Source: Promethearchaeota archaeon
GTDB lineage: Archaea; Asgardarchaeota; Lokiarchaeia; Sigyniarchaeales; SOKP01
NCBI GenBank assembly: GCA_019058365.1
Contig: JAHPZE010000006.1
Coordinates: forward strand, 46,080 to 110,079
Reading direction: 5' to 3'
DNA length: 64,000 nucleotides
Below the pieces are notes generated by a model. It ran no database searches. It worked only from the letters and a program-made list of their open reading frames with translations, and had not been told where the DNA came from. A program made the translations under genes and the position numbers. Below are positions 45,492 to 53,388 of this stretch, piece after piece (position 1 is the stretch's first letter; each line of letters opens with the position of its first letter).

Positions 45492-46130
45492 ATGATGAGT
45501 CACATCGATATTCGTACTACTCTATCATATCAACAAAATAATCCTTTGGCAATCTCACTAGTTTTTAATCCTACGAGACTTATTCGCCAGATCGAAGTAG
45601 CAAACAAAAAAGGAGATCCAGATATACAACTAAAAAATGATCCTGGGTTTAAAATATTCAGGTTAGATGATATTAATCGAGGTCTTGAAGCATCTTATCA
45701 TGCTATAGACTATAAAATTGAAGGATACGATAGTATGGAGCAATTGGTTACTTCAACTCAGAAATTTATTATCGATATTACTAATTTCTTCCCTAAGAAT
45801 AATGTTCCACAAACTTATGAGAAATATATTGATGATAGAATAACTCAATTAAATTCATTATTCCAGGGAACTGAAGAATATTTAACCACATTGACCTATC
45901 GTGGTGAAAAAAAGAGAATCCCAGAAGTTATAGAAAATCAAAGCAAAGAAATTAGGAAATTTGTAGCTGAAACAATTATAAAGATTGAAAATATTAAGGA
46001 ATTCATGAATTATTTAGAATATAAAGAAAGAGAAACATTAATTCCACAAATCAAGGCTATAATAAACAAATGGGATGAACAAGTTGTTGGATTAGATAAG
46101 AGAATAAAAGAACTAAAGAAGAAATTTTAA
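45492..46130 (+). CDS. JAMM/MPN-domain paralog 3, 3' fragment with coiled coil
   Basis: 212 codons in the same frame as the 5' fragment. It starts with the missing JAMM residues in 'MMSHIDIRTT' (Ser and Asp), continues with 'GFKIFRLDDINRG', 'SYHAIDYKIEG' as in paralogs 1 and 2, and ends in a short coiled coil of about 130 residues. The frame is intact with normal composition, so decay, if any, is recent. AAAAGG upstream of the ATG pair at 45492/45495 is too close for a good ribosome binding site. Confidence 0.65.
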   Translation: MMSHIDIRTTLSYQQNNPLAISLVFNPTRLIRQIEVANKKGDPDIQLKNDPGFKIFRLDDINRGLEASYHAIDYKIEGYDSMEQLVTSTQKFIIDITNFFPKNNVPQTYEKYIDDRITQLNSLFQGTEEYLTTLTYRGEKKRIPEVIENQSKEIRKFVAETIIKIENIKEFMNYLEYKERETLIPQIKAIINKWDEQVVGLDKRIKELKKKF

Positions 46131-46254
46131 CCCTAATAATTTTCATCTTATTTTTAGTTTTGATAAATTTTTATTTGATTACGCTTTTTTTTGATTAATT
46201 ATACGATTATTTTTAAAAAAAATATCAGAGAAATTTTAGAATTTAGTCATTATC

Positions 46255-48459
46255 ATGAGAAAAATTAATTTTCCTTTTACAGCGATTCTTGGTCAAGAGA
46301 AAATGAAGATGGGGTTAATCTTGAACGTTATTGACCCTCAAATAGGTGGTATCTTGTTAACTGGTCAACAAGGCACTGGAAAAAGTACTGCTGTAAGATC
46401 TCTCGTAGAACTGATGCCTCAAATTGAAATTGTTGCGGGTTGTGAATTTTCATGTGATCCTAATTCAGATATTGATGATTTATGCCAAAATTGCATAGAA
46501 AAAAAGGAAAAAGAGCAAATAACTACAGAATTCCGTGATATGTGGCTTGTAAATTTGCCTTTAGGAGTCACAGAAGATATGGTTTGTGGGAGTCTATCTA
46601 TAGATAAGGTATTAACTGAAGGAATAAGAGCTTTACACCCTGGGTTACTCGCGAAAGCAAATAGAGGTATTTTATATGTAGATGAAATTAATTTACTCCA
46701 AGATCATATCGTTGACGTTCTTCTAGATTCTGCAGCTTCAGGTGTAAATATCATAGAAAGAGAAGGAATCTCTATATCGCATCCTTCAAGATTCGTTCTG
46801 GTTGGTTCAATGAACCCAGAAGAGGGTGATTTAAGACCACAAATAGCAGATCGCTTGGGATTAGAAGTTAGGATTAAAGCCCCTAGAGATTCAGAATTAA
46901 GAGCAGAAATAACTAAAAGGGTTATAGAATTTGATGATCATCCAAAAGAATTTATTAAAAATTTTGAAGATGAACAAGAAAAATTAAGACAACAAATCCT
47001 TAATGCTCGTGATATTTTAAAGGAAGTTCAAATCCCTAGTTCTGTATATGAATTTGTATCCAAAATTGTAAATGAGTTAGAGATTTTTTCTCAAAGAGCA
47101 GATATTACTTTTATTCGATGTGCGAGAGCTCATGCTGCTTTAAATAGTAGAAAGGATATAGTTGAAGAAGATCTTAATGTGGCTATGGATTTAGTATTCG
47201 AACATAGAATTCAATCACTTCATTATGAAATGACACCGGTAGAAATTAAAGCAAAAATAGCTGAAGTATATGGCAAAATAAGAGAGGCTTATGAAAATAC
47301 AAAAGTACTCCAACCCAATAGAGAAACAGAAGGCCCTTTAAAGCATTCAGATGAACATCAAAAAGAGTTTAAACGTCAATCTGTTGATCCTGATAAAGTT
47401 GACATCCCAGAATCCCAAGAACAGAAATTACCCCCTCCAAAATACCCTGATAATAAAAAAAGAAATCCTAAACCCGCGGGAGGATGGAAAGTAAAGAATA
47501 TTCCTTTTGATGATGATCTTAGATTTTTTGAAGATAGACAAGTGGCTATGCCATTTATATATAAGATGGAAAAGAAAATGACCTCTATCTTAGATAACAT
47601 AAAAAAGGACAGAAAGATATCTGATTATGGTGGAAGAGGGATCGGTAGGAGAATCAAAATATCCTCATCCCAAAAGGGCAGATATGTATCTTACAGATCA
47701 CCTATACGTGAACAACCAAAAAGTATTGCTTTAGATGCTACCATTAGGAATTATTTAAAAAATATTGTATATAACGAAACTGAAATTGATTTCCCTATTC
47801 ATTTTAATAAATATGATTTAATGGATAAAATCTATGAATATCGCGCACCTTTAGCTCTCTTCTTTGTTTTAGATAGCTCAGCATCAATGTATTACGTAAT
47901 AAAACAAATGACAGACGTTATATTATCATTACATCGAGAGGGATATAGAAAGAGAGATAAAATAGCTCTCATTGTATTTCGAGGTAAGGATGCTATTGTA
48001 TTACAGAATCCCACTGTAAATTTTAACATGGCTATTAATAAATTGAAAAAAATTGAAGGTAAATCATATACTCCAATGGCAGCAGCTTTAAAGAAGGTAT
48101 CTGAGCTAATAAAAGTTGAGAAATTGAAGGATAGAAATATTATACCTATAGTCTTTATATGTAGCGATTGTGGAGCAAATATTTCTGTTAAATATCCTGA
48201 TTTAATAGCCCAAATTGAAACGGATTATTCTTTAATTACAAATGAATTAAAAGAATTAACAAAAAAATTATCAAAACAAAATATCCATATGGTTGTGCTA
48301 GAACCAAAAAAATCCTATGCGACACACGCTCTTGGTGTACACACATATTCAGCAGAACATATTAAAAAAAACTTTAAAAAATACGCGAATGCTCAGATTT
48401 ATAAGTTTAACAAATATAATCCCGACTCTTTAATATTAGAATTGAAAAAAATTCTCTAA
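46255..48459 (+). CDS. Magnesium-chelatase-like ChlI/ChlD fusion (AAA+ plus VWA)
   Basis: 734 aa. N-terminal AAA+ domain of the ChlI type: 'AILGQEKMK', Walker A 'TGQQGTGKST', the family's cysteine insertion ('CEFSCDPN' and 'LCQNC'), 'NLPLGVTEDMVCGSLSIDK', Walker B 'ILYVDEINLL', and 'GSMNPEEGDLRPQ'. A charged linker (about 355-430) leads to a VWA domain with an intact MIDAS 'LDSSASM' and 'GKSYTPMAAALKKV'. Such proteins drive metal insertion with a third (H) subunit such as CobN/ChlH, which is absent here. It could serve another client; the ATP-grasp gene follows 20 nt later. Confidence 0.85.
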   Translation: MRKINFPFTAILGQEKMKMGLILNVIDPQIGGILLTGQQGTGKSTAVRSLVELMPQIEIVAGCEFSCDPNSDIDDLCQNCIEKKEKEQITTEFRDMWLVNLPLGVTEDMVCGSLSIDKVLTEGIRALHPGLLAKANRGILYVDEINLLQDHIVDVLLDSAASGVNIIEREGISISHPSRFVLVGSMNPEEGDLRPQIADRLGLEVRIKAPRDSELRAEITKRVIEFDDHPKEFIKNFEDEQEKLRQQILNARDILKEVQIPSSVYEFVSKIVNELEIFSQRADITFIRCARAHAALNSRKDIVEEDLNVAMDLVFEHRIQSLHYEMTPVEIKAKIAEVYGKIREAYENTKVLQPNRETEGPLKHSDEHQKEFKRQSVDPDKVDIPESQEQKLPPPKYPDNKKRNPKPAGGWKVKNIPFDDDLRFFEDRQVAMPFIYKMEKKMTSILDNIKKDRKISDYGGRGIGRRIKISSSQKGRYVSYRSPIREQPKSIALDATIRNYLKNIVYNETEIDFPIHFNKYDLMDKIYEYRAPLALFFVLDSSASMYYVIKQMTDVILSLHREGYRKRDKIALIVFRGKDAIVLQNPTVNFNMAINKLKKIEGKSYTPMAAALKKVSELIKVEKLKDRNIIPIVFICSDCGANISVKYPDLIAQIETDYSLITNELKELTKKLSKQNIHMVVLEPKKSYATHALGVHTYSAEHIKKNFKKYANAQIYKFNKYNPDSLILELKKIL

Positions 48460-48479
48460 ATATAATTTTCACTCATATA

Positions 48480-49730
48480 ATGCATAAAATGGTTAAGAAA
48501 TCAAATTCCATACTTGTTGTTGGATTTAATACACGTCCTTTAGCTTTTTCATTGAATAAAGCAGGTTATAATATATACGCAGTAGATTTCTTTGGTGATT
48601 TAGATCTCTATCCATATGTAGATGATTATATTATTGTAATAAAAGCTTTGAAAAGTAATTATAACTCTTTAAAAGAGAAATATAGTATATTCTTAGCTCA
48701 ATTTGCTTTAGAATTGCATCGCAAACATAGAAATGTAGATTTTTTATTAATAGGTAGTGGTTTAGATGATGCCTATAAAGAAAGGGAAAAAATCTTAGAT
48801 GAAATTAAGAGTTTTAATACGATTAGCGTCAATAATGAGTTACAAGTTATTAAAAAGTCAAGAGATATAAAATATCTTCTTGAATTTCTTAAATCCCTTG
48901 GTTATAAGGTTCCTTTATCTTTTTCTTTTGAAAATTTTCGACTTTTAAACGCAAATCTGGAATATCCCTTTATATTAAAAAAAAAGAGAAGTGCAGGTGG
49001 CATAAATGTCTTCAAAGTTGAGCATGAAAAGAAATTAACGTCTCTAATACGTATTTTAGAAAAGAAAAAGTTTATTCCGTCAGAATGGTTAGTTCAAGAA
49101 TACATTGAAGGAATTCCCGTTAGTTGTACAGTAATTTCTGATGGAAAAGAGTGTGAAGTCATATCCATAAATCGTCAAATCATTGGTGAAAAGTTTCTTT
49201 ATGCTCCAAAAGATTTTATGTATTGTGGAAATATCGTGCCTGCTGGATTGTCAATTGATGAAGAAAAAATTATATCTGAGATTTCGATGCTTCTAACAAA
49301 AGAATTAGGTCTACAAGGGATTAATGGGTTTGACTTTGTTTTAAAAGATAATTATCCTTATTTTATGGAATGTAATCCAAGAATTCCTGGATCAATTAGA
49401 GCTTCAGAATCTGTTCTGAACTTGAATCTTTTAGATTTACACATAAAATGCTTTATACCTAATGAATGGAAAAACATTAAAAAATTGATTAAATCTACGA
49501 TACCTAAAACTTTTGCTACAAAATTGGTATTTTTTGCTCCAAAAGATATAGAAAAAAGAATTTTATCAAAAATAAATAATCTTGAATTTGTTTATGATAA
49601 AACTGAGCCAACTAAAGATGTTTTAAAAGGGGAACCTTTATGTACTGTTTTATATGTTGCTAAAGATTATCTTGCATCTTTTAATGGAGCGAAAAAGATT
49701 ATAAATGAAATCGAGAGAATTATTGGATAA
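48480..49730 (+). CDS. ATP-grasp carboxylate-amine ligase-like protein
   Basis: 416 aa. N-terminal 'ILVVGFNTRPLAFSLNKAGY' is the pre-ATP-grasp Rossmann-like part. The ATP-grasp core follows: 'PFILKKKRSAGGINVFKV', 'EWLVQEYIEGIPVS', 'GLQGINGFDFVLKDNYPYFM' and 'ECNPRIPGSIRAS' (Mg-binding Glu and Asn). Uncharacterised archaeal members of this group include ligases of cofactor tails such as the MfnD type. Genetic coupling with the chelatase-like gene (20-nt gap) suggests a shared cofactor or amine pathway; the substrate cannot be named. Its 3' end overlaps the convergent roadblock gene by 11 nt. Confidence 0.78.
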   Translation: MHKMVKKSNSILVVGFNTRPLAFSLNKAGYNIYAVDFFGDLDLYPYVDDYIIVIKALKSNYNSLKEKYSIFLAQFALELHRKHRNVDFLLIGSGLDDAYKEREKILDEIKSFNTISVNNELQVIKKSRDIKYLLEFLKSLGYKVPLSFSFENFRLLNANLEYPFILKKKRSAGGINVFKVEHEKKLTSLIRILEKKKFIPSEWLVQEYIEGIPVSCTVISDGKECEVISINRQIIGEKFLYAPKDFMYCGNIVPAGLSIDEEKIISEISMLLTKELGLQGINGFDFVLKDNYPYFMECNPRIPGSIRASESVLNLNLLDLHIKCFIPNEWKNIKKLIKSTIPKTFATKLVFFAPKDIEKRILSKINNLEFVYDKTEPTKDVLKGEPLCTVLYVAKDYLASFNGAKKIINEIERIIG

Positions 49731-50457
49731 TAGCTTTAATTTTAGCAATGTAAGATCCTAATTTTCTCTCGTCAGACTCGGGAACAGCAAGTGCTAAGAC
49801 TCTGTTTTCATCTAAATCGTGGATTATAACAGAACCATTTTCCCCTCCTATAATACAGTATTCCATATGACTTTCTAGTAATACTCCAGATAAATTATAT
49901 AATGCAGCAACCATAGCTGAAAGAATTGGTTCAGGCATAGTTGATTGTATCTTAATTGGTAATCCATCTTTGGTAATAATTGCTAACACTAGAGTATTTG
50001 GTATCGCTCTTTTCAAACCTTTAAATATTTCTTCTTTAAGAATATCTGATGTTTCTGCAATAGCGGTTATTTGTAGGCTTAATTTTTGTAGTCTATTAAT
50101 AAATGAATCTAATCCTTCAAGTTCAGCTAACTCTCTATTTAAATAACTTATCATTGTAATATGTTCTGTTAATATGGAGAGGACAATTTTTTCCTTACCA
50201 ATAATTAAGTTATAAGAAACATCTTGATTTAGTGAATCTCTTAACATTTTAGATGAAAGGTATACAAGGCTACTATTTGCTGCTGTAATTTCACCCATTG
50301 TCATTTTAACTTCTTTTTTAAATTTGCTTGCTATTTTTGTTCCCTCAGCGGTTCCAACATTGATTCCCAGAATAGCTGGTGCTGAATCAAGCTCTTTTTC
50401 TATTATTTCAGATACATCTGATTCTAATTCTTCGATTATTTTTTCTTGCTTTTCCAT
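49720..50457 (-). CDS. Tandem roadblock/LC7-domain protein
   Basis: 245 aa, two roadblock-type units. First, about 25-110: 'GINVGTAEGTKIASKF', 'LVYLSSKMLRDSL', 'NLIIGKEKIVLSIL'. Second, about 155-240: 'LVLAIITKDGLPIKIQ', 'LYNLSGVLLESHMEYCIIGG', 'SVIIHDLDENRVLALAVP'. Each shows the sheet-helix-sheet order of the fold. Roadblock proteins sit on small GTPases (MglB-MglA, Ragulator-Rag) and are expanded in Asgard archaea; a GTPase partner is likely, and an MglA-like one is at 63.3 kb. Assignment from pattern, without a strict motif. Confidence 0.7.
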   Translation of the reverse strand: MEKQEKIIEELESDVSEIIEKELDSAPAILGINVGTAEGTKIASKFKKEVKMTMGEITAANSSLVYLSSKMLRDSLNQDVSYNLIIGKEKIVLSILTEHITMISYLNRELAELEGLDSFINRLQKLSLQITAIAETSDILKEEIFKGLKRAIPNTLVLAIITKDGLPIKIQSTMPEPILSAMVAALYNLSGVLLESHMEYCIIGGENGSVIIHDLDENRVLALAVPESDERKLGSYIAKIKAIIQ

Positions 50458-50550
50458 GGAAGAATATTGTATATCTGAAAATAAAAAGCTATTCTAATTA
50501 TTTAATAATAATAATAAAATATGAACTAGTACGGTTAGAATGTTTAATAA

Positions 50551-50862
50551 TTGAAGATTAAATTAATTAATTATGTAATTATGTTAACAGGTTGTTATGA
50601 TACAAGATTAAAACCGCTCTCTTATCGAAGTCCAAAAACTCTACTTGAAATCGCTTATGTAATAATTAGAAAATATTGCAGAATCGGTGATTTTTGTGAT
50701 TTATCAGATATTATTATTTTCGATAATACCATTATTGGCAAATCATGCAAATTAAATTGGTGTATTATAGATGAGAATATAAAAATACCAGACAAGTTTA
50801 ATACAACAAATTGTTTTATTATTAAAAATGATAAAAAAGAATTAGAAATAATAACTTATTAA
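50551..50862 (+). pseudogene. Collapsed sugar-nucleotidyltransferase relic (N-terminal loop joined to hexapeptide tail)
   Basis: 103 codons from TTG (or ATG at 50581). The start, 'MLTGCYDTRLKPLSYRSPKT', corresponds to the nucleotide-binding loop of NDP-sugar pyrophosphorylases (usual LAGG-x-GTRL-x-PL...PK), with the second Gly replaced by Cys. Straight after 'LLEI' come hexapeptide-helix repeats ('CRIGDFCDLSDIIIFDNTII', 'GKSCKLNWCIIDENIKI') as at the C-terminus of the same enzymes. The roughly 200-residue catalytic middle is missing, so it cannot be active as a transferase. Either a deletion pseudogene or a mini-protein that keeps the trimer-forming helix. Confidence 0.6.
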
Positions 50863-50916
50863 ATTTTAATCATTATAGTAAAAATTATAAATAAATAATA
50901 TTGTGATCTTGTTATA

Positions 50917-51717
50917 ATGGATTACGAAATAAAAAAACAATTAGAGACTAAGGATAATCTTATTAAATTAAAAGATGAACAAGTGAAAACTCTTGAGAAC
51001 TCTCTATTATTAAAGGATGAGCAAATCAAGACTCTTGAGAAGACAATAAAGACTAAGGATGAAGAAACTAGAACTTTAGAAAAAACTGTCTCATTAAAAG
51101 AAGAAGAAATTAAGAAATTAAGTTCTTCTGCAATTGATCCAAATTTTTTAAAAGATCAAGATGAAACTATTACTCAGCTTCAGAAAGAGATAGAAATATT
51201 AAATGAGGAATTAACTAAAGCGGATGAAGATTTGGAAGGCTTAGAATTAGAAAATGAGAAACTAAAAAATGCTCAAACTAGTTCTAAAGAAGTAAAAATC
51301 ATAGATTTTACAAACACTCAGATTAAGAAATCTAAAATTCTTGAAAAAATGAAAGCTTTATTAGAAAATGCTATAGCGAATGTTACCATTGTTGTTCCTA
51401 GTATTGAAGATTTGCAGGAACTCTATTTATATGAACTTAGATCTTCTGTTAGTATGAAGATTGCGTGTTCAATTAATCCAGGAATTGATGAGCATAGGGA
51501 ATTACTGGAGGAATTTGAAAGTTTAGATAATATTTCCCTTAGAAATTACGAAAGAAAAGATAGATATGTCATAACTAGGGATGGAGAGGAACTATTTTTT
51601 GCCGCAATTGGTAACTCTGATGAGAATCATCTCGTATTCCATACAAGAGACCCAAAACATATCACATTATTCAGTTCCTTAGCCACTGATGGCTGGATCC
51701 AGAGTAGAAAAGTGTAG
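50917..51717 (+). CDS. Coiled-coil protein with 14-residue repeats and a globular C-terminal domain
   Basis: 266 aa. Residues 13-70 are four and a half copies of a 14-residue unit: 'KDEQVKTLENSLLL', 'KDEQIKTLEKTIKT', 'KDEETRTLEKTVSL', 'KEEEIKKLSSS'. A second coiled coil spans about 80-125. The last 130 residues form a globular domain ('NVTIVVPSIEDLQELYLYEL', 'VSMKIACSINPG', 'ENHLVFHTRDP') that resembles the C-terminal domain of archaeal TrmB-type regulators with the PLD-like fold. No DNA-binding HTH is present, so it may act as a partner of another regulator. Confidence 0.6.
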   Translation: MDYEIKKQLETKDNLIKLKDEQVKTLENSLLLKDEQIKTLEKTIKTKDEETRTLEKTVSLKEEEIKKLSSSAIDPNFLKDQDETITQLQKEIEILNEELTKADEDLEGLELENEKLKNAQTSSKEVKIIDFTNTQIKKSKILEKMKALLENAIANVTIVVPSIEDLQELYLYELRSSVSMKIACSINPGIDEHRELLEEFESLDNISLRNYERKDRYVITRDGEELFFAAIGNSDENHLVFHTRDPKHITLFSSLATDGWIQSRKV

Positions 51718-51720
51718 AAT

Positions 51721-52449
51721 TTAAAATATCGGACACTTCTCTTTTACACATTTATCATTAATGTTTGAAAAACAACATCTTTCAAAGGTATAACCTAAAT
51801 CTATATTGAACTTTTCTTTTAAGAATTTAATAGTCTCTTTGATCGATAACCTCACTGATCTTTTACAACAGTGCTCTAAGTTATCAGCGATTTTATTTAA
51901 TGATCTTGATGTTATTTGATTTGCTAATGTCCTTGGAGAATCTGTAGATGGAGTTGCTCCTGTGAAAATACTTATTGCTATCCCAGATCCCATTCCAGCA
52001 CCACATGATCCATAAAAGCCGCACCACCCACCTGGAACTTTAGAGGCTCTTCGTATTGCTTCTTTAATATCAAATAAATTTATCTCGGTTCCATCAGGTT
52101 TTTTTATTTTATTGTTTTTAAGAGCTGTTAAAATAACCGCAGGGGTTAAAACATGATGTTCTGGACCATAAACTTTGAATTTAGGATGCTTCATTATTAA
52201 ATCTGCTAATTTAAATGGATCTTTAATCTTTGTTTCCCCACAAATTCTTTCAATGAGTTCAATAGGACCTTTGGAATGACAAGTATCACATATATAATGA
52301 CCTTCTTCACAGTAAATATTAGAATTAAATATATATCCACAAAATTCACATTTAAGTTCTTTATAGTCTTCCTGTTTTGTCCCATAGATTAAATTTTTAT
52401 GGCAAATCTCACACTTATCACTTTTTTTTTCAGACATTAATAATCGCAA
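51721..52449 (-). CDS. DUF5714-family cysteine-rich protein
   Basis: 242 aa. The N-terminal 60 residues have paired cysteines ('CEICHK', 'CEFCG', 'YICDTCHSKG') for zinc or Fe-S. The core includes 'GPEHHVLTPAVILTALKN' and 'KVPGGWCGFYGSCGAGMGSGIA', then 'CCKRS', 'CCFS' and 'KEKCPIF'. These match the DUF5714 family known from methanogens and anaerobic bacteria, often near methyl-transfer or Fe-S enzymes. Function undetermined. It follows the PHP phosphatase gene by 9 nt on the same strand. Confidence 0.75.
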   Translation of the reverse strand: MRLLMSEKKSDKCEICHKNLIYGTKQEDYKELKCEFCGYIFNSNIYCEEGHYICDTCHSKGPIELIERICGETKIKDPFKLADLIMKHPKFKVYGPEHHVLTPAVILTALKNNKIKKPDGTEINLFDIKEAIRRASKVPGGWCGFYGSCGAGMGSGIAISIFTGATPSTDSPRTLANQITSRSLNKIADNLEHCCKRSVRLSIKETIKFLKEKFNIDLGYTFERCCFSNINDKCVKEKCPIF

Positions 52450-52458
52450 CTTTAAAAT

Positions 52459-53322
52459 TTACGGTATTTCTATAAATGTTCTTTTTCTTTTATAAAAATG
52501 AGCTAATTTAGTATAACCTATCTTGCTTACCAATTTTATCATTTTATTAAATTTATAACCTAACTCATTAGGATGATGAGCATCTGACCCTAAGAGAATT
52601 GGAATATCTAATTCATACATTTTTTCAATAATTTCAAAACTAGGGTATTGTTCTTTTATTTCTTTTCTTAATCCCCCTGTATTAATTTCAACTGTTAAAT
52701 CTCTCCTTTTAACACACTCAAGAGTTTTAATTACTTCATTCATAACCAATTCTTTGTCTATTGCTCTCTTTTTATATTTTTTTGGTAAATCAAAATGACT
52801 TACAACGTCAAAGTCAAATTCTTCTGAGGTGATCATGTCCTGTAATTTGTGATAATATTCTAAATAGATATTATCAATACTATCATATTCTTTATACATA
52901 CTTAAAAATCTTCTATCATCAACAGCAAATAATTTTGATTTTCCATGTAATATGTGGACCGAACCTAGGATATAGTCTAAATTATTCAATCTATTCTTAA
53001 TCTGTAAATTTAAAAAACTCTCTTGACTTTTAAAGTAATCGACCTCAAATGCTACTCTTAACTGAATTTTATTTTTATATATATCTCTTAATCTTTGTAT
53101 AGACGAGAGATATAAATCAACTTCATTTAAGCTCATAGCATATTCTTGATATGGAACTTCTTCTATTAAGATAGAACTACTCTTAAGATATTCATATGGG
53201 AAATGATCACTAATTCCAATAAGATCTAATTTCTTATCGATAGCTTTTTTAATATAATCCTCAATCGAGCCAACTGCGTGATGGCACATTTGATTGTGAG
53301 TATGATAATCTTCTAAAACCAT
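52459..53322 (-). CDS. PHP-domain histidinol-phosphatase-like protein
   Basis: 287 aa metal-dependent phosphatase of the HisJ/HisK type. 'DYHTHNQMCHHA' gives the first metal ligands, 'IGISDHFP' the next, 'VAFEVDYF' and 'LGSVHILHG' the middle ones, 'VVSHFDLP' and 'GSDAHHPNELG' the last. 'LRVAFEVDYF' and 'DLTVEINTGGLRK' match histidinol phosphatase well. No other histidine biosynthesis gene is near, so it may act on another phosphoester. It is 9 nt before the DUF5714 gene and divergent from the alpha/beta hydrolase. Confidence 0.82.
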   Translation of the reverse strand: MVLEDYHTHNQMCHHAVGSIEDYIKKAIDKKLDLIGISDHFPYEYLKSSSILIEEVPYQEYAMSLNEVDLYLSSIQRLRDIYKNKIQLRVAFEVDYFKSQESFLNLQIKNRLNNLDYILGSVHILHGKSKLFAVDDRRFLSMYKEYDSIDNIYLEYYHKLQDMITSEEFDFDVVSHFDLPKKYKKRAIDKELVMNEVIKTLECVKRRDLTVEINTGGLRKEIKEQYPSFEIIEKMYELDIPILLGSDAHHPNELGYKFNKMIKLVSKIGYTKLAHFYKRKRTFIEIP

Positions 53323-53388
53323 CTTGTATTTATAAAATAATATAAATTAGATAAAATTAATCATAACAAAATATAAGCTGATTAGTTT

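Noticed and set aside
46255..48459. Cys insertion of the ChlI-like AAA domain as an unusual feature
   Set aside because: 'CxxxCDP...LCxxC' is a common feature of archaeal and methanogen ChlI-type proteins, so not novel.
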